DNA of 64,000 nt from Haemophilus seminalis (GTDB lineage Bacteria > Pseudomonadota > Gammaproteobacteria > Enterobacterales > Pasteurellaceae): NCBI RefSeq assembly GCF_006384255.1, contig NZ_VCED01000001.1, forward strand, positions 362,152-426,151. Direction: 5' to 3'. This document shows positions 25,256 through 31,757 of the stretch, in pieces. A model generated the notes under the pieces. The model saw nothing but the letters and a program-made list of their open reading frames with translations. It was not told the origin of the DNA and made no database searches. Position 1 is the first letter of the stretch. Every line of letters starts with the position of its first letter. Position numbers and translations under genes: made by a program.

Positions 25256-26035
25256 ATGTTAAATTTTGCTCAAGTATCCAATCGTAGTATTGGCACAATA
25301 ACATTCGATGTGGTTACAACAGAGGACCATCAGTCAGATTTATCTATTACAGAAAACCCGATTGAATCAGGCGCAGCCATTGCTGACCATGCGGTTATTC
25401 AGCCTAAACAAGTTACCATTAATGGTGTAATGGTTGATCACGACCATTCGACTTTTGGTTTAGACTTTCCGTTTATCGGCAATATTCGTGGCGGGATAGA
25501 CTTTCTTAATAGTTTCCCTCTGCCAGTTAAGGTTATCACTCAAACATCGCAAGCTATCGCAAGAGCAGGAAGAGCGATTAGCCAAGTTGCAGGTGCGTAT
25601 AGTCAAGCGAAGAGCATTCTTAATCAAGCGCGAACCATTGCCCCTTTTTTGCCTGATTTTGGGCTAGGCGGATTGCTTGATAGCAGTGCAGGGGATAGTA
25701 GGGTGCAAAAATGCTATGCCGACCTTGTCGCTTGTCAGAAATCGGGAGAAACCATTGATATACAGACAGGGATTAACTTGTACAAAAACATGCTAATCCA
25801 ATCTGTAGCGGTCAATCAGTCACAAGATGGCAGTGCGACATTTACCATAACGGCTCGTGAGATATTTATTGTTGAGACAAAAGCAGCTAAATCTAAATCA
25901 TCTGCATCGGGCAAGAGTAAAAGTGGTCGAGCAGCGGCTCAATCCGCAACAAAATCACAGCAAGGTTCTACTCAACCAGAGAACGATACACCTAAAAGAA
26001 CCTCCTCGCTTTTCAATCTTTTTAAATGGTGGTAA
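25256..26035 (+). CDS. baseplate protein, Dit-like N-domain
   Basis: 259 residues. ITFDVVTTEDHQSDLSITENPIESGAAIADHAV is the opening of Dit-like/baseplate proteins that follow tape measures in DUF3383-type myophages. The middle is helical and Ala-rich, the C-terminus Ser/Lys-rich. Confidence 0.7.
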   Translation: MLNFAQVSNRSIGTITFDVVTTEDHQSDLSITENPIESGAAIADHAVIQPKQVTINGVMVDHDHSTFGLDFPFIGNIRGGIDFLNSFPLPVKVITQTSQAIARAGRAISQVAGAYSQAKSILNQARTIAPFLPDFGLGGLLDSSAGDSRVQKCYADLVACQKSGETIDIQTGINLYKNMLIQSVAVNQSQDGSATFTITAREIFIVETKAAKSKSSASGKSKSGRAAAQSATKSQQGSTQPENDTPKRTSSLFNLFKWW

Positions 26036-26040
26036 GACGT

Positions 26041-26349
26041 ATGCGTAAAATTCCATTGACACAACATCCTTATCAGGAGCAAACCTTTGAATTTAACGGC
26101 ATAAAAATCCGCTTAACCTTGCGATTTAATAGTATTGGACAGTTTTGGGCGATGGATATATTTGAGCCAGTAAATCAAAAGCAGATTTGCCGAGGTCATG
26201 CGCTCGCGTGCGGAGTGCCATTATTGGCTCGCAGTACGCAGCCTTATTTCTTCTATTTGGACGATGAAAGCGGTGCTGAATTAGACCCAATGAGCATGGA
26301 AGATTTGGGCACTCGATGCTTTTTGTATATAGGCGAAAAGGCATCGTAA
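26041..26349 (+). CDS. baseplate plug protein
   Basis: 102 residues from MRKIPLTQHPYQEQTF, chosen over an ATG 15 bp upstream that overlaps the previous gene. NGIKIRLTLRFNSIGQFWAMDI and the C-terminal LGTRCFLYIGE match the phage baseplate plug family. A strong terminator follows. Confidence 0.7.
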   Translation: MRKIPLTQHPYQEQTFEFNGIKIRLTLRFNSIGQFWAMDIFEPVNQKQICRGHALACGVPLLARSTQPYFFYLDDESGAELDPMSMEDLGTRCFLYIGEKAS

Positions 26350-26365
26350 ATTAATAGATAAAAAT

Positions 26366-26398
26366 AACCCCGATAGCTAGGCACTATCGGGGTTTTTT
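26366..26398 (+). terminator. strong terminator inside the tail operon
   Basis: AACCCCGATAG / CTATCGGGGTT, an 11-bp perfect stem with a 7-nt loop, then T6. Q-type antitermination would be needed for late transcripts to pass it. Confidence 0.85.
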
Positions 26399-26485
26399 AT
26401 TCCAACTTTCCCAATAAAGAAGGAACAAATTTTGAGTAAGTATAGCAAAACTAAGTTAAAAATACACTTAAAAGAGGGGTTAGAA

Positions 26486-26611
26486 ATGGAAACAAATGCA
26501 AGTCCGATTATGCGAGGTGCAATCGCATTCTCTATTGTTATCGTTGCGCTTGGCTTGTTTGCTTTATGTATTACACCGTTGGCAAATGTCCTTATTGAAC
26601 TTGCTAAATAG
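26486..26611 (+). CDS. small membrane protein (41 aa)
   Basis: METNASPIMRGAIAFSIVIV followed by a hydrophobic stretch to residue 37. One membrane helix. AGAGGGG precedes the ATG. It sits between a terminator and the hub gene. No family recognised; a similar small membrane ORF near tail genes could act in superinfection exclusion, but this is only a guess. Confidence 0.5.
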   Translation: METNASPIMRGAIAFSIVIVALGLFALCITPLANVLIELAK

Positions 26612-26625
26612 CGCGAGGAGAGACA

Positions 26626-27483
26626 ATGAAACAATTTGGCAGACGTTGGAAACTGGACATTAGCAACGACCAAGAAACGTTAAGCATTGAGCAATTACGT
26701 GTTGCGTTTGAAATTGATAAAACCATCAATGAAAAGCCTAATCCCGCTAAAATCCAAGTGTGGAACTTAAATCGAGACCATATCAACCAATTATTAAGCC
26801 AAGATTATAAGAAAGTCGCCTTATCGGTTGGTTATGGCGAGTTACGCCAAATCTATGTGGGAGATATTACCAAGACAAGAATCCAACGAGAGGGATTGGA
26901 TTTTGTCCTTACGCTTGAGTGTTCAGATGGGCATCAAGCCTATACTCAGTCGAGAGCTAAAACGACATTAAAAGCAGGGGCAACAGACAAACAGATTGTC
27001 GAAGAATTGCAAAAGACGATGCCTAAAGTGCAGACTGGTGCCATTGACATTCCCAACCAACGAAAACTCCCTCGTGGTAGGGTATTAAACGGCAATAGCC
27101 GAGATATCCTCACCAAAATTGCGCGCAATAATAAGGCTGATTGGTCTATCCAAGATGGCTCGCTTATTTTCCTGCCGAAAGATAAAGTGCTAAGTGATGA
27201 TGCCGTACTGATTTCCCAAGATACAGGAATGATTAATGCGCCAGAGCAAACCGATGAGGGATTAGAGCTGACTTGTTTACTCAACCCTGCATTACAAATT
27301 GGCGGACTTGTGAAAGTTGAATCTATCATTGAGTACTTCAATGGGGAGTACAAGATTGTAAAACTTGCGCATTCTGGCGATGGTATCGGTGGGGATTGGC
27401 ACAGCAAAATGACGGTTGTTGGGGGCAAATTCCAAAAGGTAGAAAACCCTAAAAAATCGGGAAAAAAAGACAGGAAAAAATGA
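26626..27483 (+). CDS. baseplate hub protein
   Basis: 285 residues: KQFGRRWKLDISNDQETLSI, NEKPNPAKIQVWNLNRDHI, and SRDILTKIARNNKADWSIQDG-like text of the gp27/gpD-type hub family. Lys-rich C-terminus. The hub holds the puncturing spike encoded at 28.2 kb. Confidence 0.75.
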   Translation: MKQFGRRWKLDISNDQETLSIEQLRVAFEIDKTINEKPNPAKIQVWNLNRDHINQLLSQDYKKVALSVGYGELRQIYVGDITKTRIQREGLDFVLTLECSDGHQAYTQSRAKTTLKAGATDKQIVEELQKTMPKVQTGAIDIPNQRKLPRGRVLNGNSRDILTKIARNNKADWSIQDGSLIFLPKDKVLSDDAVLISQDTGMINAPEQTDEGLELTCLLNPALQIGGLVKVESIIEYFNGEYKIVKLAHSGDGIGGDWHSKMTVVGGKFQKVENPKKSGKKDRKK

Positions 27484-27508
27484 CCGCACTTTTGTTAAGT
27501 GCAGTCAT
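27481..27508. terminator. USS-containing terminator between convergent genes
   Basis: TGACCGCACTT / AAGTGCAGTCA stem; arms hold a USS core and a one-base variant of it. Serves the hub gene and the oppositely oriented higBA pair. Confidence 0.65.
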
Positions 27509-27513
27509 TTATA

Positions 27514-27798
27514 TTAAATGACACCGACACGCAATTCGGCACCGCAAGCATGCGCATAACGTTGTAGTGTTAGAAATGAAGCCCGGCTGGCATTCTTTTC
27601 TAATTTGCTGATTGCCGGTTGAGTTACACCCATTTTTTCGGCAACTTGAGAAATAGTGAGACCTGCACGAATACGCATTTCTTGGAGTAGTGATTGCAGT
27701 TCCTCAATACGTTTTTCTTGCAAATAAAGTGCTTTAGTTTCTTCGTCTTGAAGCAAGGTCTCTTTTACTTGTTTGTAACTTATCGGTTTAACTTTCAT
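27514..27798 (-). CDS. higA: HigA-like antitoxin (XRE family)
   Basis: 94 residues. The helix-turn-helix is at ~45-75 (GLTISQVAEKMGVTQPAISKLE). Lies downstream of its toxin, with the 11-bp overlap usual in higBA. Neutralises the toxin and represses the promoter through the palindrome at 28117. Opposite to the surrounding late genes. Confidence 0.85.
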   Translation of the reverse strand: MKVKPISYKQVKETLLQDEETKALYLQEKRIEELQSLLQEMRIRAGLTISQVAEKMGVTQPAISKLEKNASRASFLTLQRYAHACGAELRVGVI

Positions 27799-28108
27799 CG
27801 GTCATTTCTCCTAAACGTTTTAAAGCTAATTCAATTTCTGACGGTGGGGTTTTCTGTGTTTTCTTAACAAAAGTGCGCAGGATATAAATTTTCTTCCCTA
27901 TGGCAAAAGCAAAAAAGGTGCGCGAAATATCTTTATTGCCGGCGCGCAGTTCAAATAAACCATTACTCATTGCGCGCGTATGCGGGAAACGAAGCTCACT
28001 GCCTAATGTTTCTAACTTATCCAGAGCATTTAACGCTTTAGCTCGCATTATTGGAGATAAGGCTTCAATTTCGGCGAATGCTTCAGGGTGAAATAATAAC
28101 TCGAACAT
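27788..28108 (-). CDS. higB: HigB/RelE-family toxin
   Basis: 106 residues: MFELLFHPEAFAEIEALSP, GNKDISRTFFAFAIGKKIYILRTFVKKTQKTP are typical of the Gp49/HigB-like RelE superfamily of ribosome-dependent mRNA interferases. First gene of the leftward pair. Comparable higBA pairs occur in the Rd prophage (HI1419-HI1420, from memory). Confidence 0.85.
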   Translation of the reverse strand: MFELLFHPEAFAEIEALSPIMRAKALNALDKLETLGSELRFPHTRAMSNGLFELRAGNKDISRTFFAFAIGKKIYILRTFVKKTQKTPPSEIELALKRLGEMTDES

Positions 28109-28116
28109 AAAACCCT

Positions 28117-28165
28117 CATAACTTTTAAGTTATGCAAATCATAACACATTTAAAATATAAATCAA
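28117..28165 (-). promoter_or_regulatory. higBA promoter and operator
   Basis: Minus strand: TTGATT (28160-28165), 16-bp spacer, TATGAT (28138-28143). A perfect 18-bp palindrome CATAACTTTTAAGTTATG at 28117-28134 covers the start site: the likely HigA operator. The spike gene starts rightward at 28178, so the toxin unit sits tightly between late genes. Confidence 0.65.
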
Positions 28166-28177
28166 AGGTTATATTTA

Positions 28178-28822
28178 ATGAACTACGAACAATCACTTGC
28201 CACACCTGAAACGGCGGTAGATCGGCAAATCCAACAGGACCGATTAAACCTTCACACAGCACTTCCTGCAAAAGTCGTGAGTTTTGACCCAGCAAAACAA
28301 ACTGTATCACTTGCGATACAAATAAAAATGCAGTTAGTTGATGGGAGTGGGGCAGATATACCGCCACTTCTTGATGTGCCTGTGAGCTTTCCTCGTGGCG
28401 GTGGCTTTGCAGTGACATTTCCGCTTAAAGCAGGCGATGAGGGGATAGCGATATTTTCTGAGCGTTGCATTGACGGATGGTGGCAAAACGGCAGCGCATC
28501 AACGCCTTTAGATTTTAGGCTACATGATTTATCCGATGCGATGTTTATTCCTGGCATATGTTCTGTGCCGAAAGCTATTGGCGGATTTTTTACCGAAGGG
28601 TTATCCATGCAGACCCTTGATGGCAACACATACATCAGAATCAAAAACGGCTCGATTTTGATTAAAGGAAATATCGAACATCAGGGCGATACCTCGCAAA
28701 CAGGCTCGCATAGCTCCACAGGCGTTATCTCAAGCGATACGGATGTAACAGCGGGCGGTATATCAGGCAAAACCCATAAACATACAGGCGATAGTGGCGG
28801 TAAAACAGGAGTGCCAGAATGA
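28178..28822 (+). CDS. membrane-puncturing spike protein (Gp138/gpV-like)
   Basis: 214 residues. An OB-like N-domain (ALPAKVVSFDPAKQTVSLAIQI...PVSFPRGGGFAVTFPLKAGD), then a Gly/Ser/Thr beta-helix, ending SGKTHKHTGDSGGKTG. The HxH there fits the iron-binding tip of phage spikes. Overlaps the gp25-like gene by 4 bp. Confidence 0.8.
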   Translation: MNYEQSLATPETAVDRQIQQDRLNLHTALPAKVVSFDPAKQTVSLAIQIKMQLVDGSGADIPPLLDVPVSFPRGGGFAVTFPLKAGDEGIAIFSERCIDGWWQNGSASTPLDFRLHDLSDAMFIPGICSVPKAIGGFFTEGLSMQTLDGNTYIRIKNGSILIKGNIEHQGDTSQTGSHSSTGVISSDTDVTAGGISGKTHKHTGDSGGKTGVPE

Positions 28823-29172
28823 GAGTAAGACGACTTAATAAAGAGCACGATTGGACATTTGGGCAAGGCTTTTCGAACTACGCAACAGAGTCCGATGCCA
28901 TTGCTCAAAATGTACAAACTCGCCTTTGGTCATTTGCTAATGACTGGTTTTTAGACCTTGAGCATGGCTTACCTTGGCTTGAACAAATGGGGCGTGGGGT
29001 AAATATGGCAGACTGGGAAATCAAAATAAAACGCTATGTGTTGGAAACTGAAGGTGTAAGCAGAATAACCGATTATCAAGCTAATTTTGATGCAGATACA
29101 CGCAAGCTGACCATATCGATTGATTACCAAGATATTTACGGACAACAACAAACCGCACGTTATGACGCTTAA
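28819..29172 (+). CDS. baseplate wedge protein (gp25/gpW-like)
   Basis: 117 residues: DWTFGQGFSNYATESDAIAQNVQTRL...DWFLDLEHGLPWLEQMG and TEGVSRITDYQANFD match the small lysozyme-like wedge proteins. Usually followed directly by the J-type gene; here 2.6 kb of accessory genes intervene. Confidence 0.75.
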   Translation: MRVRRLNKEHDWTFGQGFSNYATESDAIAQNVQTRLWSFANDWFLDLEHGLPWLEQMGRGVNMADWEIKIKRYVLETEGVSRITDYQANFDADTRKLTISIDYQDIYGQQQTARYDA

Positions 29173-29218
29173 AGTGCGGTAAGATTTTATTTCTTTTTTA
29201 GTCATTGCAAGCAATTTC

Positions 29219-29284
29219 TTGTAAAAAGAAAACTTTTCATCTATCATCTAGTGCGATCTTTTTTTATAGATCACGCTCTTTAAC
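29219..29284 (+). promoter_or_regulatory. promoter and boxA-like element of the accessory block
   Basis: TTGTAA (29219-29224), 17-bp spacer, TATCAT (29242-29247). Downstream, GATCT/AGATC form a small hairpin and CGCTCTTTAACAGC at 29274-29287 matches the boxA antitermination element. Suggests independent transcription of the block from 29.25 kb. Confidence 0.5.
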
Positions 29285-29379
29285 AGCACTCGAAAGGAAT
29301 GCGCCTACTTAACCTTGGTTTTGTGGGCTTTTGTTTTTGTGCTGAAGGAGGGATTTTTAACTTTTTTAAGGAAACGGAT

Positions 29380-29586
29380 ATGAAAAAACCTAAACACACC
29401 CATTGCATTAGCAATTTCTTGTTGGGGTTTGGTTCCATATTAAATATTGCCCCCGTTGTTTCCGTATCTTCTACAATTGAAATAGAGCCGAATGAGTATA
29501 AATATTTTAACAATGCTTGGGAAGAAACAGGGCGGCATTTACGTGATGCATTAAATAAAAGAGTATGGGGAAAATATGGAAATTAA
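29380..29586 (+). CDS. hypothetical protein of accessory block
   Basis: 68 residues from MKKPKHTHCISNFLLG, chosen because AAGGAAACGGAT lies before this ATG; a start at 29299 lacks such a site. A hydrophobic stretch covers ~10-32, then a polar helix (NAWEETGRHLRDALNKRVWG). No family recognised. Overlaps the next gene by 11 bp. Confidence 0.5.
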   Translation: MKKPKHTHCISNFLLGFGSILNIAPVVSVSSTIEIEPNEYKYFNNAWEETGRHLRDALNKRVWGKYGN

Positions 29587-29839
29587 AGATATTAATGCAA
29601 TAAAACTAGCATTAAATGCTTGTACAGGGATCATTAATTTAGCAATGACAACAAAAAATGATTCTCAATCCAAACAAAATTTATTATCAGCTCTTGAAGC
29701 CGTAAAAGAGGTGTTGGATATATTAGAAAATGGAAAACGTGATAAAAATGCAGATATGGCGTATTCAATTCTTTACGATTGTTATCATAGGGCATTTGAT
29801 ATTGTAAACGGCAATCTTACCCCAGAAACAAAAAACTAA
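29576..29839 (+). CDS. hypothetical helical protein of accessory block
   Basis: 87 residues, all-helical and acidic (MEIKDINAIKLALNACTGII...). Translationally coupled to the upstream gene by overlap. No family recognised. The arrangement (two small overlapping genes with their own promoter inside a late operon) is that of a moron. Confidence 0.5.
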   Translation: MEIKDINAIKLALNACTGIINLAMTTKNDSQSKQNLLSALEAVKEVLDILENGKRDKNADMAYSILYDCYHRAFDIVNGNLTPETKN

Positions 29840-29845
29840 TATTAG

Positions 29846-29874
29846 TTGACAGAGCAAAATTTAAAGCTTAGTAT
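29846..29874 (+). promoter_or_regulatory. strong promoter upstream of the FinO/ProQ leader RNA
   Basis: TTGACA (29846-29851), 17-bp spacer, TAGTAT (29869-29874): near-consensus, with the start near 29881, exactly at the first hairpin of the leader RNA. Confidence 0.75.
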
Positions 29875-29880
29875 CCTCCC

Positions 29881-29951
29881 CAAGCTAGATAATCTAGCTT
29901 TAAGGTGTCGAAACCTTAACAAAAAAGCTTCCCAATGGAAGCTGTTTTTTT
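29881..29951 (+). ncRNA. small hairpin RNA 1 upstream of the FinO/ProQ gene
   Basis: About 71 nt from the promoter to a T7 run. Hairpin 1: AAGCTAGA/TCTAGCTT (29882-29900). Hairpin 2: TTAAGGT-GTCGAA-ACCTTAA (29900-29919). Terminator: AGCTTCC-CAAT-GGAAGCT (29926-29943) then GT7. The same architecture with compensatory changes recurs at 30473. FinO-domain proteins bind terminator hairpins with 3' U tails, so this is a candidate ligand or attenuator of the gene that follows. Confidence 0.65.
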
Positions 29952-29963
29952 ATGGGGTAAGAT

Positions 29964-30422
29964 ATGGGTCGAAGAGATAATATCAAAGCAAATTTAGCTA
30001 AGTTAAAAGAACGGTTTCCAAATGTCTTTTTCGATACTAAACCATTAGTTCCTACAATTATCGATGATATGCTTGCCGTACTTGGTGATGATGAGTTATC
30101 AAAAGTAGTTCGAGGTGCTATGCGATATTATTTAGATTCACCTAGCTATTTAAAACGTTTTGTTCGTAGAAAATGGATCAGAGATGTTAATGGTTCAAAA
30201 GTGAGGTTAATTACTGCGGAAGAAAAGCAACTAGCGAGAGAAAGATTAAATCAAATTAACGAACATAATTCCAAAGCCAATGCTGAATATCGTTTTGCTA
30301 TTGCACTCGCAAGAGAAACGAAGATTGAATATAAGAAAGTTGAATTGCTTGAGCAGAAAAATCCTGAAAAAAGTAAAGTAGTTGTAATCCATAGACGAAC
30401 GCCCAAAATTAAAAGTGAATAA
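29964..30422 (+). CDS. FinO/ProQ-domain RNA chaperone
   Basis: 152 residues. Residues ~10-100 match the FinO/ProQ fold: LKERFPNVFFDTKPL, IIDDMLAVLGDDELSKVVRGAMRYYLDSPSYLKRFVRRKWIRDVNGSKVR (key parts RYYLDSPSYLKR and the D-NG turn), EEKQLARERLNQI. The C-terminal tail is basic. Such proteins stabilise small RNAs and promote pairing; plasmid FinO acts with FinP. Here a phage copy lies between two related hairpin RNAs and next to a C4-type RNA. Function in the prophage is inferred. Confidence 0.8.
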   Translation: MGRRDNIKANLAKLKERFPNVFFDTKPLVPTIIDDMLAVLGDDELSKVVRGAMRYYLDSPSYLKRFVRRKWIRDVNGSKVRLITAEEKQLARERLNQINEHNSKANAEYRFAIALARETKIEYKKVELLEQKNPEKSKVVVIHRRTPKIKSE

Positions 30423-30426
30423 TTAC

Positions 30427-30456
30427 AAAAAGCCCCTTGACACCCAAGGGGCTTTT
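30427..30456 (+). terminator. terminator of the FinO/ProQ gene
   Basis: AAAAAGCCCCTTG / CAAGGGGCTTTTT, a long stem with loop ACACC. The -35 (TTGACA) of the next RNA promoter lies within it. Confidence 0.85.
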
Positions 30457-30466
30457 TCATTATGAT
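30437..30466 (+). promoter_or_regulatory. promoter of hairpin RNA 2
   Basis: TTGACA (30437-30442), 18-bp spacer, TATGAT (30461-30466). The start near 30473 coincides with the first hairpin of RNA 2, mirroring RNA 1. Confidence 0.65.
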
Positions 30467-30472
30467 TTTTAT

Positions 30473-30558
30473 CAAGCAGATAGTTATCTGCTCAAGGTGT
30501 CGAAGCCTTATTAGCAGTAAGCGGTTAGTCCGCTCCCGATAGCATAGCGGTTTTTTTA
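30473..30558 (+). ncRNA. small hairpin RNA 2 downstream of the FinO/ProQ gene
   Basis: About 86 nt. Hairpin 1: AGCAGATA/TATCTGCT (30475-30492); hairpin 2: AAGGT-GTCGAA-GCCTT (30494-30509) with the same loop as RNA 1. The 3' part has two competing stems, AGCGG/CCGCT and CCGCT/AGCGG, the latter followed by T7: it could act as a switch. Related in order and loop sequence to RNA 1 but with different stem bases. Confidence 0.6.
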
Positions 30559-30588
30559 TGCGTGAAATTTAGTAACCTTGTTTGTTTA

Positions 30589-30616
30589 TTGCCATTAAAC
30601 ATTCATTGCGCATAAT
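30589..30616 (+). promoter_or_regulatory. promoter of the C4-type RNA
   Basis: TTGCCA (30589-30594), 16-bp spacer, CATAAT (30611-30616); predicted start near 30623, just before the C4 outer stem. Confidence 0.5.
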
Positions 30617-30628
30617 CACATCTTATCT

Positions 30629-30723
30629 ATGCCGAGTGGGCGACTAATACAATACCCGAAAGGGGAATACGTCCAGCTGACTTACTGCAGCCTTCGAACC
30701 ACTTGGCGCCCAACTTGCGGCAT
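30629..30723 (+). ncRNA. c4: C4-type antisense RNA controlling the antirepressor
   Basis: Outer stem ATGCCG (30629-30634) with CGGCAT (30718-30723) and inner GTGGGCG with CGCCC-A-AC enclose smaller hairpins, the layout of the C4 antisense RNA of P1/P7. Segments CTTACTG (30681-30687) and CTTCGA (30692-30697) can pair antiparallel with CAGTAGG (30743-30749, the ribosome-binding site) and TCGAAG (30734-30739) just before the downstream ant gene: 7 bp and 6 bp separated by short unpaired loops. In P1, C4 blocks ant translation this way. Confidence 0.8.
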
Positions 30724-30757
30724 CTTAAAAATATCGAAGAAACAGTAGGAGACAGTT

Positions 30758-31648
30758 ATGTCTAATCAAATCTCAACCCAAACAATTTCATTCAACAATC
30801 AGTCATTAATTACCGTTGAACAAAATGGCAATCACTATGTTGCTATGAAGCCTATTTGTGAAAATATCGGCATTGACTGGCGCGCGCAACGCCAAAGAAT
30901 AGTGAGAGATGAAGTATTATGTTCAACTGTGGTTATCATAACCACGGTTGCAGAAGATGGTAAAAAACGTGAAATGATCTGCTTACCAATCGAATATTTA
31001 AACGGCTGGCTATTTGGTATTGATATTAATCGTTGTAACCCAGAAATCCGTGACACATTAATCAAATACAAAAAAGAGTGTTACCAAGCGTTACATGATT
31101 ATTGGTTTAATGGTAAAGCTGAACGAAAAACTACGGTAGATGATCGCACTGGCTTACGCAATGCCGTGAATATGCTCGTGAGCAAAAAGGGATTAATTTA
31201 TTCCGATGCCTATCATTTGATCCACCAACGCTTTAATGTGGAAAGCATCGAAGATTTAACATTAGAGCAGTTACCGCAAGCGGTTGAATATGTGCATAGA
31301 ATTGTGCTTGAGGGTGAGCTTATCACTGAACAGAAAAAAGATGAGCTATTCACCCGTGAATTTACAGAGCATGACCTACAACAGCTCGTTTGGGCATGGT
31401 TTGCTTTATTGCGTGGCACGGAACTTTGCCAAGTACTTCACCCAGCATTAAAACAAATTGGCTCGCACTACGCTGCACCAGTTCATGACATGGCTTACGA
31501 ATATCACAGCACTCTCCGTCAGGCGCAAAAAGTATTAGAGCGAATCACTGAAAAATTTGAGTACAAACAAGGCAATAACTGGCGTGTCTTAAAATATCTT
31601 CGAGCCTATAACCCTAAAGCAACAGGCTTTCAGCTAGACATTCTATAA
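30758..31648 (+). CDS. ant: phage antirepressor (P22 AR N- and C-domains)
   Basis: 296 residues. Residues ~12-125 are the P22_AR_N domain (VAMKPICENIGIDWRAQRQRI...VAEDGKKREMICLPIEYLNGWLFGID); residues ~150-290 fit P22_AR_C. Antirepressors of this type inactivate CI-like repressors and are classically kept off by C4 RNA, which lies directly upstream. Ribosome-binding site AGGAG is the predicted antisense target. Second antirepressor of this prophage. Confidence 0.85.
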   Translation: MSNQISTQTISFNNQSLITVEQNGNHYVAMKPICENIGIDWRAQRQRIVRDEVLCSTVVIITTVAEDGKKREMICLPIEYLNGWLFGIDINRCNPEIRDTLIKYKKECYQALHDYWFNGKAERKTTVDDRTGLRNAVNMLVSKKGLIYSDAYHLIHQRFNVESIEDLTLEQLPQAVEYVHRIVLEGELITEQKKDELFTREFTEHDLQQLVWAWFALLRGTELCQVLHPALKQIGSHYAAPVHDMAYEYHSTLRQAQKVLERITEKFEYKQGNNWRVLKYLRAYNPKATGFQLDIL

Positions 31649-31671
31649 ACAACACAAAATCCGACCGCCTA

Positions 31672-31746
31672 CCGCTTACGGGAAACTGTAAGCGGCTTTG
31701 GGCGTGCTTAAAATCACCACCCGATCATTTCCGATCGGGTTTTTTA
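31672..31746 (+). terminator. terminator region after ant
   Basis: Two hairpins: CCGCTTAC / GTAAGCGG (31672-31695) and ACCCGATC-ATTTCC-GATCGGGT followed by T-run (31719-31746). The second is a clear intrinsic terminator separating the accessory block from the J-type gene. Confidence 0.8.
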
Positions 31747-31757
31747 TTGGAGAAAAT

